A stretch of 64,000 nucleotides of DNA from Sacculina carcini (GCA_916048095.2 OU696590.1:4810052-4874051), one strand, 5' to 3'; counted from the stretch's first letter, positions 37,177-47,580 are shown. Numbers and translations: made by a program. Notes: generated from the letters alone by a model not told the origin.

Positions 37177-40122
37177 TCAAGAATCACATAGTTGGCACTC
37201 TCTCCTTCGTCTGATTCTTTCACTCCTTCTAAGTTCCGCTTGCTGGCTTTGGGCCACTTCTTCCGGAACTTCATGTTGAAACCGCAGAGTCATAGGAACC
37301 TCATCAGTTGAGTCAACTGCGCTCTGATGCAGTGTTGTCTTCATTTCTTCCGACTCGCCCCTCGGTCTAATATCCTTGTAGTGGTACGGTACTCCGTTGA
37401 CTTCCACCGCCTGTTCAGATATGTTGGAAGTAACCACACCACGCGCAGACAATCTATCACATCGTGTGCCAGGTCTCCTCACCCACACTCTTTGACCCGG
37501 CCGATACGCTCCTGGACCTCTAATGGGTCTCGTCACTTGTGCTGCTTCTGGATCAACTCCGCGGACACCTACAACATATTTATAGAGACGATTCATTGGA
37601 GCTGAAAATTCATTCACATCGTCAAGCGGTGACACGTTGTATCGGTAGACGGCTTCTTGAACCGAGCAGCCACACCGAGCTGCAATGACCTTTACCGACC
37701 GGTGGCACCTCTCAATGACACCATTACCGTGTGGCTCGTAGGCACAACGATACATGGGGTTGATTTTCCACCCTGCTAAGAAGCATCGAAATTCCCGACT
37801 GCAAAATGCTGTTCCGTTGTCAAGCAGCACTTCTCGTGGCGCTCCTCGTTCCAAGAATACTTCTTGCAATTGATCTACTATATGCTTGGAGTCCTCTCGC
37901 CACAACGCTCTCCAAATTGCATAACGCGATGGACCGCAATCAATAATAGACAAATACGATGTCCCGCGGTAGTGAGTGACGTCCATTGCCAATCGCTGCC
38001 AAACGGTTTTCACAGTCAGGCTGCCTCGCTCCCACTTCACAGGGGCGGGGTCAATAGAACGGCACGAGTCGCATGATGTCACTACATTGTGTGCTAGTCT
38101 TCTTGTCGCGAAGCGGTTCCTCCTTTTGGCAAAGTACAGCGTTCTCCGTACTCCCGGATGTCCTGCCAGCTGATGCACCTCTTTCATCTCTGCCTCACTC
38201 ATGCTCTCCCGTGGAGTGCCGCTGCAACACACATTCGATTCCTCTGAAGCATTCAACCACCTGAGAGGCACTCGGGTCAAAACGTCGGCGATGTTTTCTT
38301 TCGATGGTACGTGGACAACTTCTATTGCCAGTCCTAGCTCCTCCCTCACACATTTGAGAGTTTCGAGTCGTCTCCTAATCAATAATTCTCCAATAGCCTT
38401 GGTTTTTACCCTTACGGCTCCGGTAAGCACATCTTTCATCCATCGAAAAACAGTGAACGAATCGGTTTTTACTGTTATATTTTTCATATTCCACGCTGCA
38501 GCCAAATTCAGCCCTTTTAGAGCAGCATCCATTTCCGCCATGTTAATATGCTGACTGTCCTTTCGTAGCCAACATGCGTCCTCTACCACGTCGCCGTTTA
38601 TTTCAAGCACGACCCCCAGCGCCAACTGGCTTGCATCTACCCAAACATTCATCTGGTTTCCTTTCACACTCCACGTTCCTCTCGCAGCGTCTTCGTTCTT
38701 AACTCTATCTGCAAACTGTTTAAATACACTCAAACATCTCTGATCCACAATCTCGTCATCCCAACCTTGACTTGATTCATTTGCCAGTCTCTTTACAAAT
38801 GAAGCCGCGACTCGCATCCATCCTCCCACTGGTAGGTGCCCAATCACCTGCCCGCAGAAACTGAAAACTTTCCTCCGAGTTATCGGGCCTCTTGACTCTT
38901 CTATGATGTTGTCTCTTGTCCATGACAACTTGCCATTGTCGCGTTGAAGACTCAACCCCAATACGCGACAAGACGGATTGGCCCGCGAGGCCGCCTTGCA
39001 CACCAGGCCAAACTGATTAAAATGTTCGCTCACCTTTTCCGCAGTTACTCCCGACTCGTCCACAATGATGTCGTCAATATACGACGAAGCTGAACCCTGG
39101 ATTACGTCGTCTTGAGCCAGCACATACTCGACAATAACCTTCATAATCATTGGTGCAACACTGAGTCCAAATCCGAGCCGTGTCAAACAGTATCTCTTCC
39201 CTTGTACAATCACCGTTTGATAACTCCAGAGCTCGGGGTCAACATGTATCTGAAGGTATGCCTTTCTCAAATCCAGTAGTGCAATTTTGTCACCTTTTCT
39301 TCGCCAATCCCGCAACTTTTGATGGCAAACATCAGCTTCTGCAGTGTGCAGCTCGATATAGTGGTTGAGTTGACGAAAGTCCATAACTGGGCGAACTTTG
39401 GACTTGTTTTTCTGATTTACCACCATCAGTGGTATAAGTCCCTTTGCTGGTCCATGGATCTTCGAGTCGTGCTCTATTAACCAGCCCTCACTGATCCAAT
39501 GCTGAATTTCATCTTTGTATGCTTCCCGAAGGTTGTGAGGAATGTTGTATTCAGCCGTCTGATTAGTCAGAATCTCTGGTTGAGTGGCCCATTTCCATTT
39601 GACGCTCCAAAAATTTCCCTCTTTATCGTATGTGGCAGAGAAATCGCTGTGCTCTATCGAGAGACATTGGGGTTCCGCCACCGCCATAGCGTCCTCTGTG
39701 CGGCTGACACACCATGCCTGTGAATCTAGTCCAAAGGAGGGATGTAGGTCGACATCCAACGATAATCCCCCCAACGCTTTCACGCAGTCCAATCCAAGTA
39801 CGACGTCCATACCAACAGGCCTGTGGTTCACCACCAGGGCGTCGATGTCAATTATTTTTGCACCGTCCACTTCAACGTCTACGCGACACTCTCCTTCACA
39901 CGCCATCTCGTCACCACTGATAGTTACCAATGTTGTATCAGTTCTTCTTAAACGGCTATCACATAAACGTTTGTATACTAGGCTCCTAGTACAACCAGTG
40001 TCCAGCATTGCTCGGCACCGCCTGCCATTTACGGTGACCATCAGTGTGATCAGCGACGCTGGATTCACTGCGGAGAAAAGGCTCGCGTCGAGGCCTCCTC
40101 TCCTTTGGCATTTAAAGGACAC
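37177..40122 (-). CDS. pol: Pol polyprotein: protease, reverse transcriptase, RNase H, integrase
   Basis: About 980 codons open to a TGA at 37179-37177. Counting from the serine-phenylalanine after the frameshift: aspartic protease motif LDTGCT (about 40-45), RT with SYIDDI (348-351 catalytic YIDD), RNase H with VWVDAS (D496), E530 and D553, integrase zinc finger H650/H655/C684/C687, and a DD35E core of D714, D768 and E804. All expected catalytic residues are present. The YIDD variant and the WV-DAS RNase H set it apart from the usual YLDD/YVDD gypsy elements. There is no ATG at the start; it overlaps gag by 58 nt in the -1 frame and is most likely made by frameshifting. Confidence 0.93.
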   Translation of the reverse strand: MSFKCQRRGGLDASLFSAVNPASLITLMVTVNGRRCRAMLDTGCTRSLVYKRLCDSRLRRTDTTLVTISGDEMACEGECRVDVEVDGAKIIDIDALVVNHRPVGMDVVLGLDCVKALGGLSLDVDLHPSFGLDSQAWCVSRTEDAMAVAEPQCLSIEHSDFSATYDKEGNFWSVKWKWATQPEILTNQTAEYNIPHNLREAYKDEIQHWISEGWLIEHDSKIHGPAKGLIPLMVVNQKNKSKVRPVMDFRQLNHYIELHTAEADVCHQKLRDWRRKGDKIALLDLRKAYLQIHVDPELWSYQTVIVQGKRYCLTRLGFGLSVAPMIMKVIVEYVLAQDDVIQGSASSYIDDIIVDESGVTAEKVSEHFNQFGLVCKAASRANPSCRVLGLSLQRDNGKLSWTRDNIIEESRGPITRRKVFSFCGQVIGHLPVGGWMRVAASFVKRLANESSQGWDDEIVDQRCLSVFKQFADRVKNEDAARGTWSVKGNQMNVWVDASQLALGVVLEINGDVVEDACWLRKDSQHINMAEMDAALKGLNLAAAWNMKNITVKTDSFTVFRWMKDVLTGAVRVKTKAIGELLIRRRLETLKCVREELGLAIEVVHVPSKENIADVLTRVPLRWLNASEESNVCCSGTPRESMSEAEMKEVHQLAGHPGVRRTLYFAKRRNRFATRRLAHNVVTSCDSCRSIDPAPVKWERGSLTVKTVWQRLAMDVTHYRGTSYLSIIDCGPSRYAIWRALWREDSKHIVDQLQEVFLERGAPREVLLDNGTAFCSREFRCFLAGWKINPMYRCAYEPHGNGVIERCHRSVKVIAARCGCSVQEAVYRYNVSPLDDVNEFSAPMNRLYKYVVGVRGVDPEAAQVTRPIRGPGAYRPGQRVWVRRPGTRCDRLSARGVVTSNISEQAVEVNGVPYHYKDIRPRGESEEMKTTLHQSAVDSTDEVPMTLRFQHEVPEEVAQSQQAELRRSERIRRRRECQLCDS

Positions 40123-40898
40123 ACAGGGCTAATATGTCCGTATTTGCCGCAGGTATAACACGTCAGTCGTGCACGGCTTTTCGGATCGCCAACGCCTCGT
40201 TCAATTGTCGCCATTTGTCGCTGACTACAATAACGCGCTATATGACCCACCTTGTGACACACATAGCACCTCGCTGGAGACGTTCCTACGCGTCGCGGTG
40301 ATGCGGCGTGTGCCACCACGGTAGCGACTGCGCCCCCTTCAGGCTGCTGGTCAATTGCCGGTCCACATCCAGAAGCGTTTGACTCTGCCAGCACTACTCT
40401 CGCCCGGTCCACAACTTCCTCCATGCCCATAGCATCAAGTCTGGCGTTTGCTCGCATGGTCTGCCTCACGTGTTGAGGGAGGGCCGCCACAAACGCACAT
40501 TTTAACGAAACGTCGTCGGAGATGTTGCATCGTTTGCCCAGCCTGCGTAGACTTGCCAATAAAACGTTGACACTTTCGCCAGTCACTAACTTCCGTTTTG
40601 TGAATTCGTCGTAAGCAGTGAATGAATCCATTCCGAACGCGGTTTGAAGCTCCTCTTCCAATTTAGACATATCCAGCTGGTCACTGTCAGACAAGGCATC
40701 CACCACTTCATAAGCATCACCCACGAGGCGCATGCCGGCCACCACTGCCACTTGACTCACTCCGTGCAAACGACATATCTTTTTCACCTTCCCAATCCAT
40801 GCAGACGGATCTGTCGTCCCATCGTATTCCGGTACGAGTCTGAAATCCAACGTTGCCTCCGTACGCGGCGCCGAAATAGCTTGTAACTTGTGCTCCAT
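40065..40898 (-). CDS. gag: Gag with two CCHC zinc knuckles
   Basis: 277 residues from ATG 40898 to TGA. The first ATG lies 17 bp inside the 5' LTR; the frame stays open further upstream in the LTR but only with GTG. The middle has typical capsid-like helices (DPSAWIGKVKKICRLHG onward). The C-terminus carries CYVCHKVGHIARYC and CYTCGKYGHISPVC, two CX2CX4HX4C nucleic-acid-binding knuckles. It would form the particle that packages element RNA. Confidence 0.9.
   Translation of the reverse strand: MEHKLQAISAPRTEATLDFRLVPEYDGTTDPSAWIGKVKKICRLHGVSQVAVVAGMRLVGDAYEVVDALSDSDQLDMSKLEEELQTAFGMDSFTAYDEFTKRKLVTGESVNVLLASLRRLGKRCNISDDVSLKCAFVAALPQHVRQTMRANARLDAMGMEEVVDRARVVLAESNASGCGPAIDQQPEGGAVATVVAHAASPRRVGTSPARCYVCHKVGHIARYCSQRQMATIERGVGDPKSRARLTCYTCGKYGHISPVCPLNAKGEEASTRAFSPQ
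40110..40116 (-). promoter_or_regulatory. Slippery heptamer T TTA AAT for -1 frameshifting
   Basis: Minus-strand TTTAAAT in the gag frame reads CC(T TTA AAT), the X XXY YYZ pattern, right after the last zinc-knuckle cysteine and within the 58-nt gag/pol overlap. Slipping back one base enters the pol frame exactly. A downstream pseudoknot or stem was not tested. Confidence 0.65.
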
Positions 40899-41354
40899 GT
40901 CTTCACCCAATAACAAACGGAAGATTGCACGATGTATTAAAGATGAAGATGAAACAAGGCCGTAGAGATGAGAATGACGAGCAAAAACGCAACCAAGAAG
41001 AATACACAGAACGCCACGAGAACAACTCAACCGCACACTAACACAATTCCTGTACCACCACAGTTCACAACACACACAACCACTCCTCGTATAGCACTGC
41101 CCTTCTTACCAACAACTTCATAGCTGAACTCCCAACTGTAAAGCTCATAAGCGCAACAACGCACCACTGTATGCGCACACACGCGCATCAGCTTACACTA
41201 CAGCTTTCAATCATCACTACACTAGCTCCGCTTATGCCCTTGACACTCACTACACTAGAACATACGCACAAGCACACACACACACATACATACATACATA
41301 CGCACACGCTCACACTCACACACAAATGCACGCACACGCCAATACAGAACTACA
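40882..41354 (-). repeat. 5' LTR
   Basis: 473 bp, one mismatch from the left LTR. Contains CA-rich and CATA-rich tracts near its 5' part and, at its 3' edge, the gag ATG (40898-40896). It should carry the element's promoter. Confidence 0.93.
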
Positions 41355-41964
41355 ATATGGTATATAGAAATTTGATATTGGTCTAGCCAGGCAGTGAGAT
41401 TTTCGCGCTTGCATACGTGATTGAATTCAATTGCAATTTCACATTTTGCAATATTTGAAAAAGCTTCGCAATCACCAGTAAAAATATTGCAAAATGTGAA
41501 ATTGTTATAATATGGGAATATGCACATTGCATAATCGTCGCTACAATTACCAATTTATCACTCAGCGAAATTGTATTAATACACAGTTCAGTATCGCTTT
41601 ATACAAAAGGTTCGCTGCAAAACACATTACCTCGTATGAAAAGTGAGTGCGCACTTGGTGTTCTTGGTCACAGTGCAGCTCCGCCTGATAGTGAACACGC
41701 CCATACTTACTGATACTTAGCACCTGGTGATTTTCATACGAATCACACACCTGGCTTTATTATTATTATTATTGAACAAAACGAACAAAGTGACGCAGGA
41801 AGAGCGCAAGCGCTATAAACTGCATCATGCAACCCCTGCGCACTTTGAACGTGGAGAATAAGAGTGGGATAAATAATGAAAGAGAGAGAGAGAGACAGAG
41901 AGATGATCTGCTAGCTGCTACTAGCAGCTGCTACCAGCTGTTTGTTTGCATAGTTGCTAGTACA
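41355..41964. other. Right flank of the LTR element
   Basis: No gene. Contains a local inverted repeat (ATTTCACATTTTGCAATATT at about 41437-41456 against AATATTGCAAAATGTGAAAT at about 41485-41504) that could form a stem of about 20 bp, and a (TTA)n run at 41758-41775. Confidence 0.5.
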
Positions 41965-42219
41965 CAGAGCCGTAGCAACCGCCCCCTTACCCCCCGGCCG
42001 GGGGGGCCGAATGTTGAGGGGCCCCGTTGCTTCACGTATGATATTAAAATTTATCATATCTATTATGTATAGCCTTTACCTTTTTGCTCAGATATTTTCA
42101 CCTGAGCTTGTATTATGTGATTATGTATAATAAATACATTCATTATTTGGTGATTTATTTATAATGGGGTCCCCAAGTGTTGCCTTCGGGGGGGGGCATA
42201 ATTCCTCGCAACGGCTCTG
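41965..42219. mobile_element. hAT-like MITE, CAGAGCCGT family, copy 5
   Basis: CAGAGCCGTAGCAACC to CGCAACGGCTCTG, flanked by CTAGTACA (41957-41964) and CTAGTACC (42220-42227), 7 of 8 identical. 255 bp. Confidence 0.9.
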
Positions 42220-42499
42220 CTAGTACCCGTCTGCACTGGCCTGTTAGACCAGGTAAATGTCTGAGGAGAGCTTACATCACCACATCAGAAGCTCTGATCG
42301 TATTCTTAATTTCGTCATGTTTTCGCGCTTTTTCAGTTTGTTAACTTATTGTCCAGCTCGTCTGCATACTAGACCGATCTGCTCTCAGCAACCAACGAGA
42401 CCAGATGACCTAACGATAAATACAATAAAATACTCCAATATAACAACACAGCAAGCATGGACTTGCGCTCTCGTGCACCTATAGACGAGCCCACATGCT

Positions 42500-43085
42500 G
42501 AAAACTACACAATTCAAGCATTAAATGGAAATTGAACTCTGGTCAGGAGAATTCCTGCTACTGGTACTGTGTAGCCCAGTACAACCAGTCTCATAGTCGA
42601 GTGGTCGGCGACTAAGCCGGCTCCCCCACTGGTTCCCACCAGTGAGGAGGGTGGCTAGACACCCACCAGGACTAAAAATACAACCTGTCCAAGGGCTGCC
42701 AACGGCCATCTAGCATTCATTGTTATTCTTTTATATCCTATGCTTTTTTATTCTCTTTAATTTTCTATTTGCTCTCTTTTCTCTATTCCCATTATATATT
42801 TTCTCTATTTCCATTATATTATCTATTACATTACATTATTCAGATATGTATATGTGTATGTATGTGTATGTGTATATATTTGCGTGTGTTCGTATGTGTT
42901 CGTGTGCATGTGTTTGTGTGTATGTATTTATTCAATTTTGCAAGCACCCATGTTCTTTCTGTCGATTTGTGCTCCCTATTTTTGTCCACATACCGCTCTG
43001 TGTCTACACTTTTATTACTCTGCTCCTGCTAGCGCCTTTGCCCTCGGAAGTGCGCTATATCAAATACATGTTGTTGTTGTTGTTA
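42500..43085 (+). mobile_element. Probable LINE remnant with (TTG)n tail
   Basis: 42530-42710 is a GC-richer block (GGTTCCCACCAGTGAGGAGG) followed by T-rich sequence that ends GCGCTATATCAAATACATG plus (TTG)n at 43067-43085. This ending is typical of L2/CR1-group 3' ends. No RT motif remains. Confidence 0.45.
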
Positions 43086-43143
43086 AACTGACCATTGTGA
43101 TACTTTCTGAGTCCAACGATAATATGTAGCAGTTGCCGCGATT

Positions 43144-43437
43144 CAATGGCGAACCCGGGATTCTTCCGATGAGGGGGCTCAGGGGGGGCTAAGGAAAAAG
43201 TTGTGGGAGCTTGGCGATGCATGGAGAACCACACTCGAAAGCTGACTACATACTATTTTAATGAGACACTGGGGCACCGATTCAGTCCTAGAACTTGAAC
43301 CAAAATAACAGGGATTCATGTGCAGTGGTCAGAAATTTCAAGGTTCATGATTATGATTTACGGGGGGGGGGCTTGGGTGGCTTGGCATATTTTTGGGGAG
43401 CTCCAGACCCCCAAGATCCGCCTTGGCGCCGCCACTG
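43144..43437. mobile_element. hAT-like MITE, CAGTGGCGGCGCC family, long copy
   Basis: CAATGGCGAACCCGGG on the left and TTGGCGCCGCCACTG on the right. CCGCGATT occurs on both sides (43136-43143 and 43438-43445), an exact 8-bp duplication. 294 bp; matches 2508-2787 in reverse. Confidence 0.9.
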
Positions 43438-43639
43438 CCGCGATTTGGGATGCATTTTCAAAGCCCTCAGAGAGCTGTTTCAATTTCAGAAAACGCAACA
43501 TGTATGAACACTGAGAAAATCGAAATGGATGAGATGATACGTGTGTATCAAGATGTTCAGTATGGATCAAGATCAAGATGATCTTCTCTCGATGACTCAT
43601 CGACTCAATTCAATGCGAATATCAGATGAAAATACCAAG

Positions 43640-44105
43640 TTCAAATCGATATACTCTACATTTGATCCCGTGTCTCACTCTCTCTCTCCTTTCGCCTCTC
43701 TGTGATATTGTTTCAATTATCTCTCCGTTTCATGATTGTTTCAATTATCCTCGTTGTCTTATTTTTCCCTGTCTTGAGCACAGTTACTGCTTCCTTTCCT
43801 TCCTTGCTGCTTTATTTTTTCTATTGTGAATGTTCTCGGTGAAAATTCTGTGTCGATTTTATTGTTCGAACATACCACTTGATTTTTGGATCTGTGCTAT
43901 TTGTGCTTGTGCTTGCTATTCACTCATTTTGGTTTCTTTTGTGATTTCACGCTCTTTTATCTGCTGATTTCTCCCTTATTCTTAATAATTGTCGGTTTAC
44001 CACAATAGATGATTGATGTTTGATCGTTTTACCTCAATTGATGTTTTCCGTTTTTCGCGCTTGTGTTTTACCGGCGCTATAGCAAATACGCTTTGTTGTT
44101 GTATA
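43640..44105 (+). mobile_element. LINE 3'UTR-like remnant
   Basis: T/C-rich sequence ending CGGCGCTATAGCAAATACGC and TTGTTGTTG, like the ends at 43085 and 53380. No coding motif is left. Confidence 0.4.
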
Positions 44106-44432
44106 TATATTTGATAATACAATATTTCGCTGAGCGCAATGAATTTGAAGACAAACACCGCGCAGCTCAAACGAGCAACTTATGCGCGGCGCTAGGAATA
44201 TGAAACACAAACATAAGTTGTAGTTTGTACTGGTTTATTTGATGCATGGAACGACTGAATGCAGGGTATTACTCCGTTTTGAGGATATATAAGGTGTTTT
44301 AAAAGGGGTTTATGAACGCTTCTCCGACGTTTTTTTTGAGACGCCCCTCTGTCCAGCATGCTACCATCCAAGAGTACTCTACGTTTATGAATTGTTTTTT
44401 ACTGATAAAGGTTTAGAATTATTTTGTGTGCG
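44106..44432 (+). promoter_or_regulatory. Presumed promoter and 5'UTR of FAN1
   Basis: Short GC-richer patch (ACCGCGCAGCTC...GCGCGGCGC near 44157-44193) followed by AT-rich leader to the start codon. No TATA box placed with confidence. Confidence 0.3.
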
Positions 44433-46864
44433 ATGAAAGGTAGAAGTAAACATGGCAAAAGATCAGCGGATGTTGCGAAGATTGAGAAGGGTCAGAAACT
44501 GCTCACGAGTTTCTTCTCACCCAAGAAATTGAATCTCGTTGCCGGTGTATCTACTAAGATTTTGTCAAACCTTAGTCAGTCACGCTTGCCTAACACTAGT
44601 TTAGTGAATAGTTCTAGTGCGCATAAATGTAACAGGGGCCAATCTCAGATACAGCCTCTTTCGGAACAGTGCGATGGGAATAGTTCGGACGTCGAGTTTA
44701 TCGCTGAAATCGAGCGACCCAAGTGTGAAACACCATTGAAAAGCGCTACACAAATCGTAGAGTGTGATATTGATTCACCTAGATCGCAAAGCTCTACTCA
44801 AACAATCAGTAGTCCCAAAAATGCCAGGGATTCACGGATTGTTCGTTGTCGGAGTTTTTCGTCTATGTCTTCCAGTAATGGCCTTGAGCTGAGCGTCGAT
44901 GAAAGCCTTGATTGTCGCTCGTCACCCAACGATTTCAGCACTGCGCTGCAATCGCTATTTTCCAGTTGTGCACCGACAGAACCACCTACCGAACATCAGG
45001 CCTGGATGTGTGGTGTGTTGCTGAAGGATGGCTCTCCGCGTTGTAACCTGGCCAGCGAATTGTGTCAAACCCTTATCGAAGAAGATGAAGCAATAATTGA
45101 GGCGGTTGCCAGTTCTGAGGAGATAATCGCTGCCTCGGACTCCAATAATCCATACTATTTGCAGAGTTTCACTCATATTTTGGAGTCTGTATTAGCTGAC
45201 GCGTCCAGCGCGCGTCTGCTTGACGAATGCGACCAGGACGTGATAGAACGCTTCACTGATTTACCGCTGCGTTCCCGCATGCTCTACGTGCGTCTGTTTC
45301 AGCGCAAAGTCAAGTGGCTGCGCGTCGACCTGCTCAACTACTCGGAGATCGGAGATCAGCCAGTGGTGACAGTTGAAGCGCTGCATCGCGTCGGCTTTGT
45401 CGACATACAACTAAACGACGTGCCCGGCGCACTGGACGTGCTCAACACGACCGAGTTGCGCCAACTGTGCCAGCGTTTGCACGTGAGCGCCGGCGGTGTG
45501 CGGAGCTCGCTGCTCGAACAACTTGGCGCACTGGGCCGGCGCCAGCGCACGCTGTTTGGCGCGAGCAGTTTGAGTGAGGTGGTGTTACAGCAGGCGCGCA
45601 CGTTGGCCGGCCCCTGTGTGCGACTAGTGGACAGCGTGAGACGGGTGTTTCTGCGCATGGTGCTGCTCTACTCGATCCCGCAGTACGAAGATTTGGAGGA
45701 CGCCAACCAGCGTCTGTGGTCGCTTAGCTCTGTCAGACTGGGCAAGCTGTGTTTTCCGCGTGTGGTCGTTGTGAAAGAAACGAGTGTATTCGGTTGTCGC
45801 GATGATCTTATGCGTTATGAGCAGGCTAGCGATTTGGAAGTGGGAATGCGGGAGCATATCGACAACAAGAACTGGGACGCCGCTCATACTGTGTATTTGA
45901 CGGCCGAGCGACTGTACCAAGAGTGGACTGGGTGCGACACGATCAGACAGCATGACACCAGTTTGCCGGTGTTCTTGAGGAAGTACACGGCTGTGTCGTT
46001 GCTCACCTACATTCGTAATCAGGGCGTCGACATTCTTCAGCGCCGCAAGGACTACGTGGCAGCGGTGAGCCTGTTGCGAAGTCTCCTCGACGAGAGCCTC
46101 TACTTGCCGGATTATCGAGGCCGGTGGTTTGACCGACTGTCGCTGAATCTACATCAGCACATGCGACAGCCGTCAGAGGCTCGTAGTGAGCTGTTACGGG
46201 GTCTGCAGGACTCGTGGGTGCGTGCCGGACACCGGCTGGCCTTGCAACATCGTCTCGACAAGTTGCGGGTATCGTGCAAGGACGTTGACGACGTCGAGAC
46301 GACGAGCACTGGGTCACAAAGTGCGCCGGTGACGGCCGCGTCGCTACCGTCGCTGGAGATCGAGGCTCGGTGTGTGACTACCAGCACACACGTCGGCGAT
46401 CGCAGGCTGTTTCTCGTCGACCTGGACGACGGCGGCGGCGACGGGGCGGTATCGTGTTCTGTAGAGGAGCTGGTGCTGAGTCGGTACCGTAGCGACGGCT
46501 TCGCTCGCGGCGCTCACTGCGAGGAGCGCATGGTGAAGACGCTCTACGTGCTGCTCTTCTGGGACATATTGTATGAGGCTCGCGTTGGCGACGCGTTTCA
46601 CAGCGATCTGCAAGCGGCGCCGCTCGATCTTAACTCGGACAGTTTCCACGCGCGACGGACGGCGCTGATTGATGCGCGGCTCGACGAAATCGGCGCATGT
46701 CGTTACGACGAGCGAATTGTCGCCACGTGGCAGGCCAACGAGGGCACAACTAGTCTGGCACATTGGGACGTGTTCCGCGACGTACAGCACGCGCAGAGTT
46801 TGGCGCGCTGCATGGGAGCGCATCTTCTGCGAGCAGTATGTCAACGCTTTGCCGTAGATCACAG
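44433..46864 (+). CDS. FAN1: FAN1 exon 1
   Basis: 2432 bp, donor CACAG|GTTGGT, phase 2. Holds everything up to AVCQRFAVDH just before the nuclease core. The frame runs on into the intron but loses similarity there. Confidence 0.92.
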
Positions 46865-47580
46865 GTTGGTGCGGGTCGCAAGTACATTGTTCTCGATAAG
46901 ATCTCGAGTATGTACACATTCGTGTGTACGCTGGTTATTTGTAGCGGTTTGCAGCATATATATTGTCGGTCTTATATTCAAATTTCAGAATTTTAATCGA
47001 TATTGTTTGTATCTTTAAGGAGTATCTATTCTTATAACGCGTCTTAGAATTGGGTGATTCCGGGTATTAGGATGAGTTGTGTCTTTACAGGCCAACGAGT
47101 GAAGTTGCTTTTGTTGTGCGCAGGTTCCATCGCAGCGGATTTCCCGATCTAACCGTTTGGGATGAGAGCGGTGACGGCCGTTGCAAGTTTGTCGAAGTCA
47201 AGGGACCCAACGACCGACTTTCCACCAAACAGATGCTGTGGGTGGAATATTTGAATCGTCATGGTCGCGACGGTGAGATTCTCGCCGAAGTGTGCTACGT
47301 GCGAGCAGTTGGAGCCCGTCGTGCTCGCCTTCGAACATACGTGGATCGACAGAAGCACGATCCTGCTGGACAGAAATGGCAGGGAGGGGTATCGCCCACG
47401 AAGCGTCCGAGAAAATCACGCACAAATTCCACCCTGAACAGCCCAACGAGAGAGTCCCCGCCGTCAAAAGCGACCACATGCAGTCAGAAGCAGCGTGGTG
47501 GAGCAGGGCGTCGCAGCTCCAGGAATAAGAGTGCGTCGCTGGACATCCAAGATAATGATGATAGTGATTTTGTTTCATGA
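44433..47580 (+). CDS. FAN1: FAN1 structure-specific nuclease (two exons)
   Basis: FAN1 cuts branched DNA during interstrand crosslink repair. CDS joins 44433-46864 and 47124-47580 (962 residues; human FAN1 is 1017). Visible parts: an N-terminal PCNA-binding PIP box (QKLLTSFF, residues 21-28), a disordered Ser-rich region, the SAP-like segment (LRQLCQRLHVS), the central helical repeats (FLRKYTAV..LTYIRNQGVDILQR, YRGRWFDRLSLNLH) and the C-terminal VRR-NUC nuclease. Its PD-(D/E)XK residues are D819, E835 and K837 (GFPDL...FVEVKGPNDRLS). The UBZ4 zinc finger of vertebrate FAN1 is not seen: the N-terminus lacks any CxxC...H...C. The ATG chosen is the first in frame and places the PIP box near the end of the chain. 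A basic, Ser-rich tail of about 85 residues extends past the nuclease domain. Confidence 0.93.
47124..47580 (+). CDS. FAN1: FAN1 exon 2 (VRR-NUC domain and tail)
   Basis: Acceptor TTTTGTTGTGCGCAG, 457 bp, completing the split arginine codon to give RFHRSGFPDLTVW. Ends with an acidic DNDDSDFVS and TGA. Confidence 0.93.

Larger units (their letters stand above)
36690..41354 (-). mobile_element. Complete LTR retrotransposon, Ty3-like, about 4.67 kb
   Basis: Two 473-bp direct repeats (TG...CA on the plus strand) enclose gag and pol on the minus strand. The LTRs differ at one position (36901 G, 41093 A), so insertion was recent. The domain order protease, reverse transcriptase, RNase H, integrase is that of Ty3/gypsy elements. 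A purine tract AGAGGGAGG (minus strand of 37163-37171) abuts the 3' LTR. No TGG-type primer-binding site is visible next to the 5' LTR, and the flanks (ACAAC on the left, ATATG on the right) are not a target duplication. Gag and pol are both free of stops, so the copy may be functional. Confidence 0.92.

Noticed and set aside
38073-40132. Open frames on the plus strand opposite pol (up to 182 codons)
   Set aside because: Shadows of the pol coding strand; no motif and no splice support.
45356-47578. Minus-strand open frames opposite FAN1
   Set aside because: Shadows of the FAN1 exons, which have clear family motifs on the plus strand.
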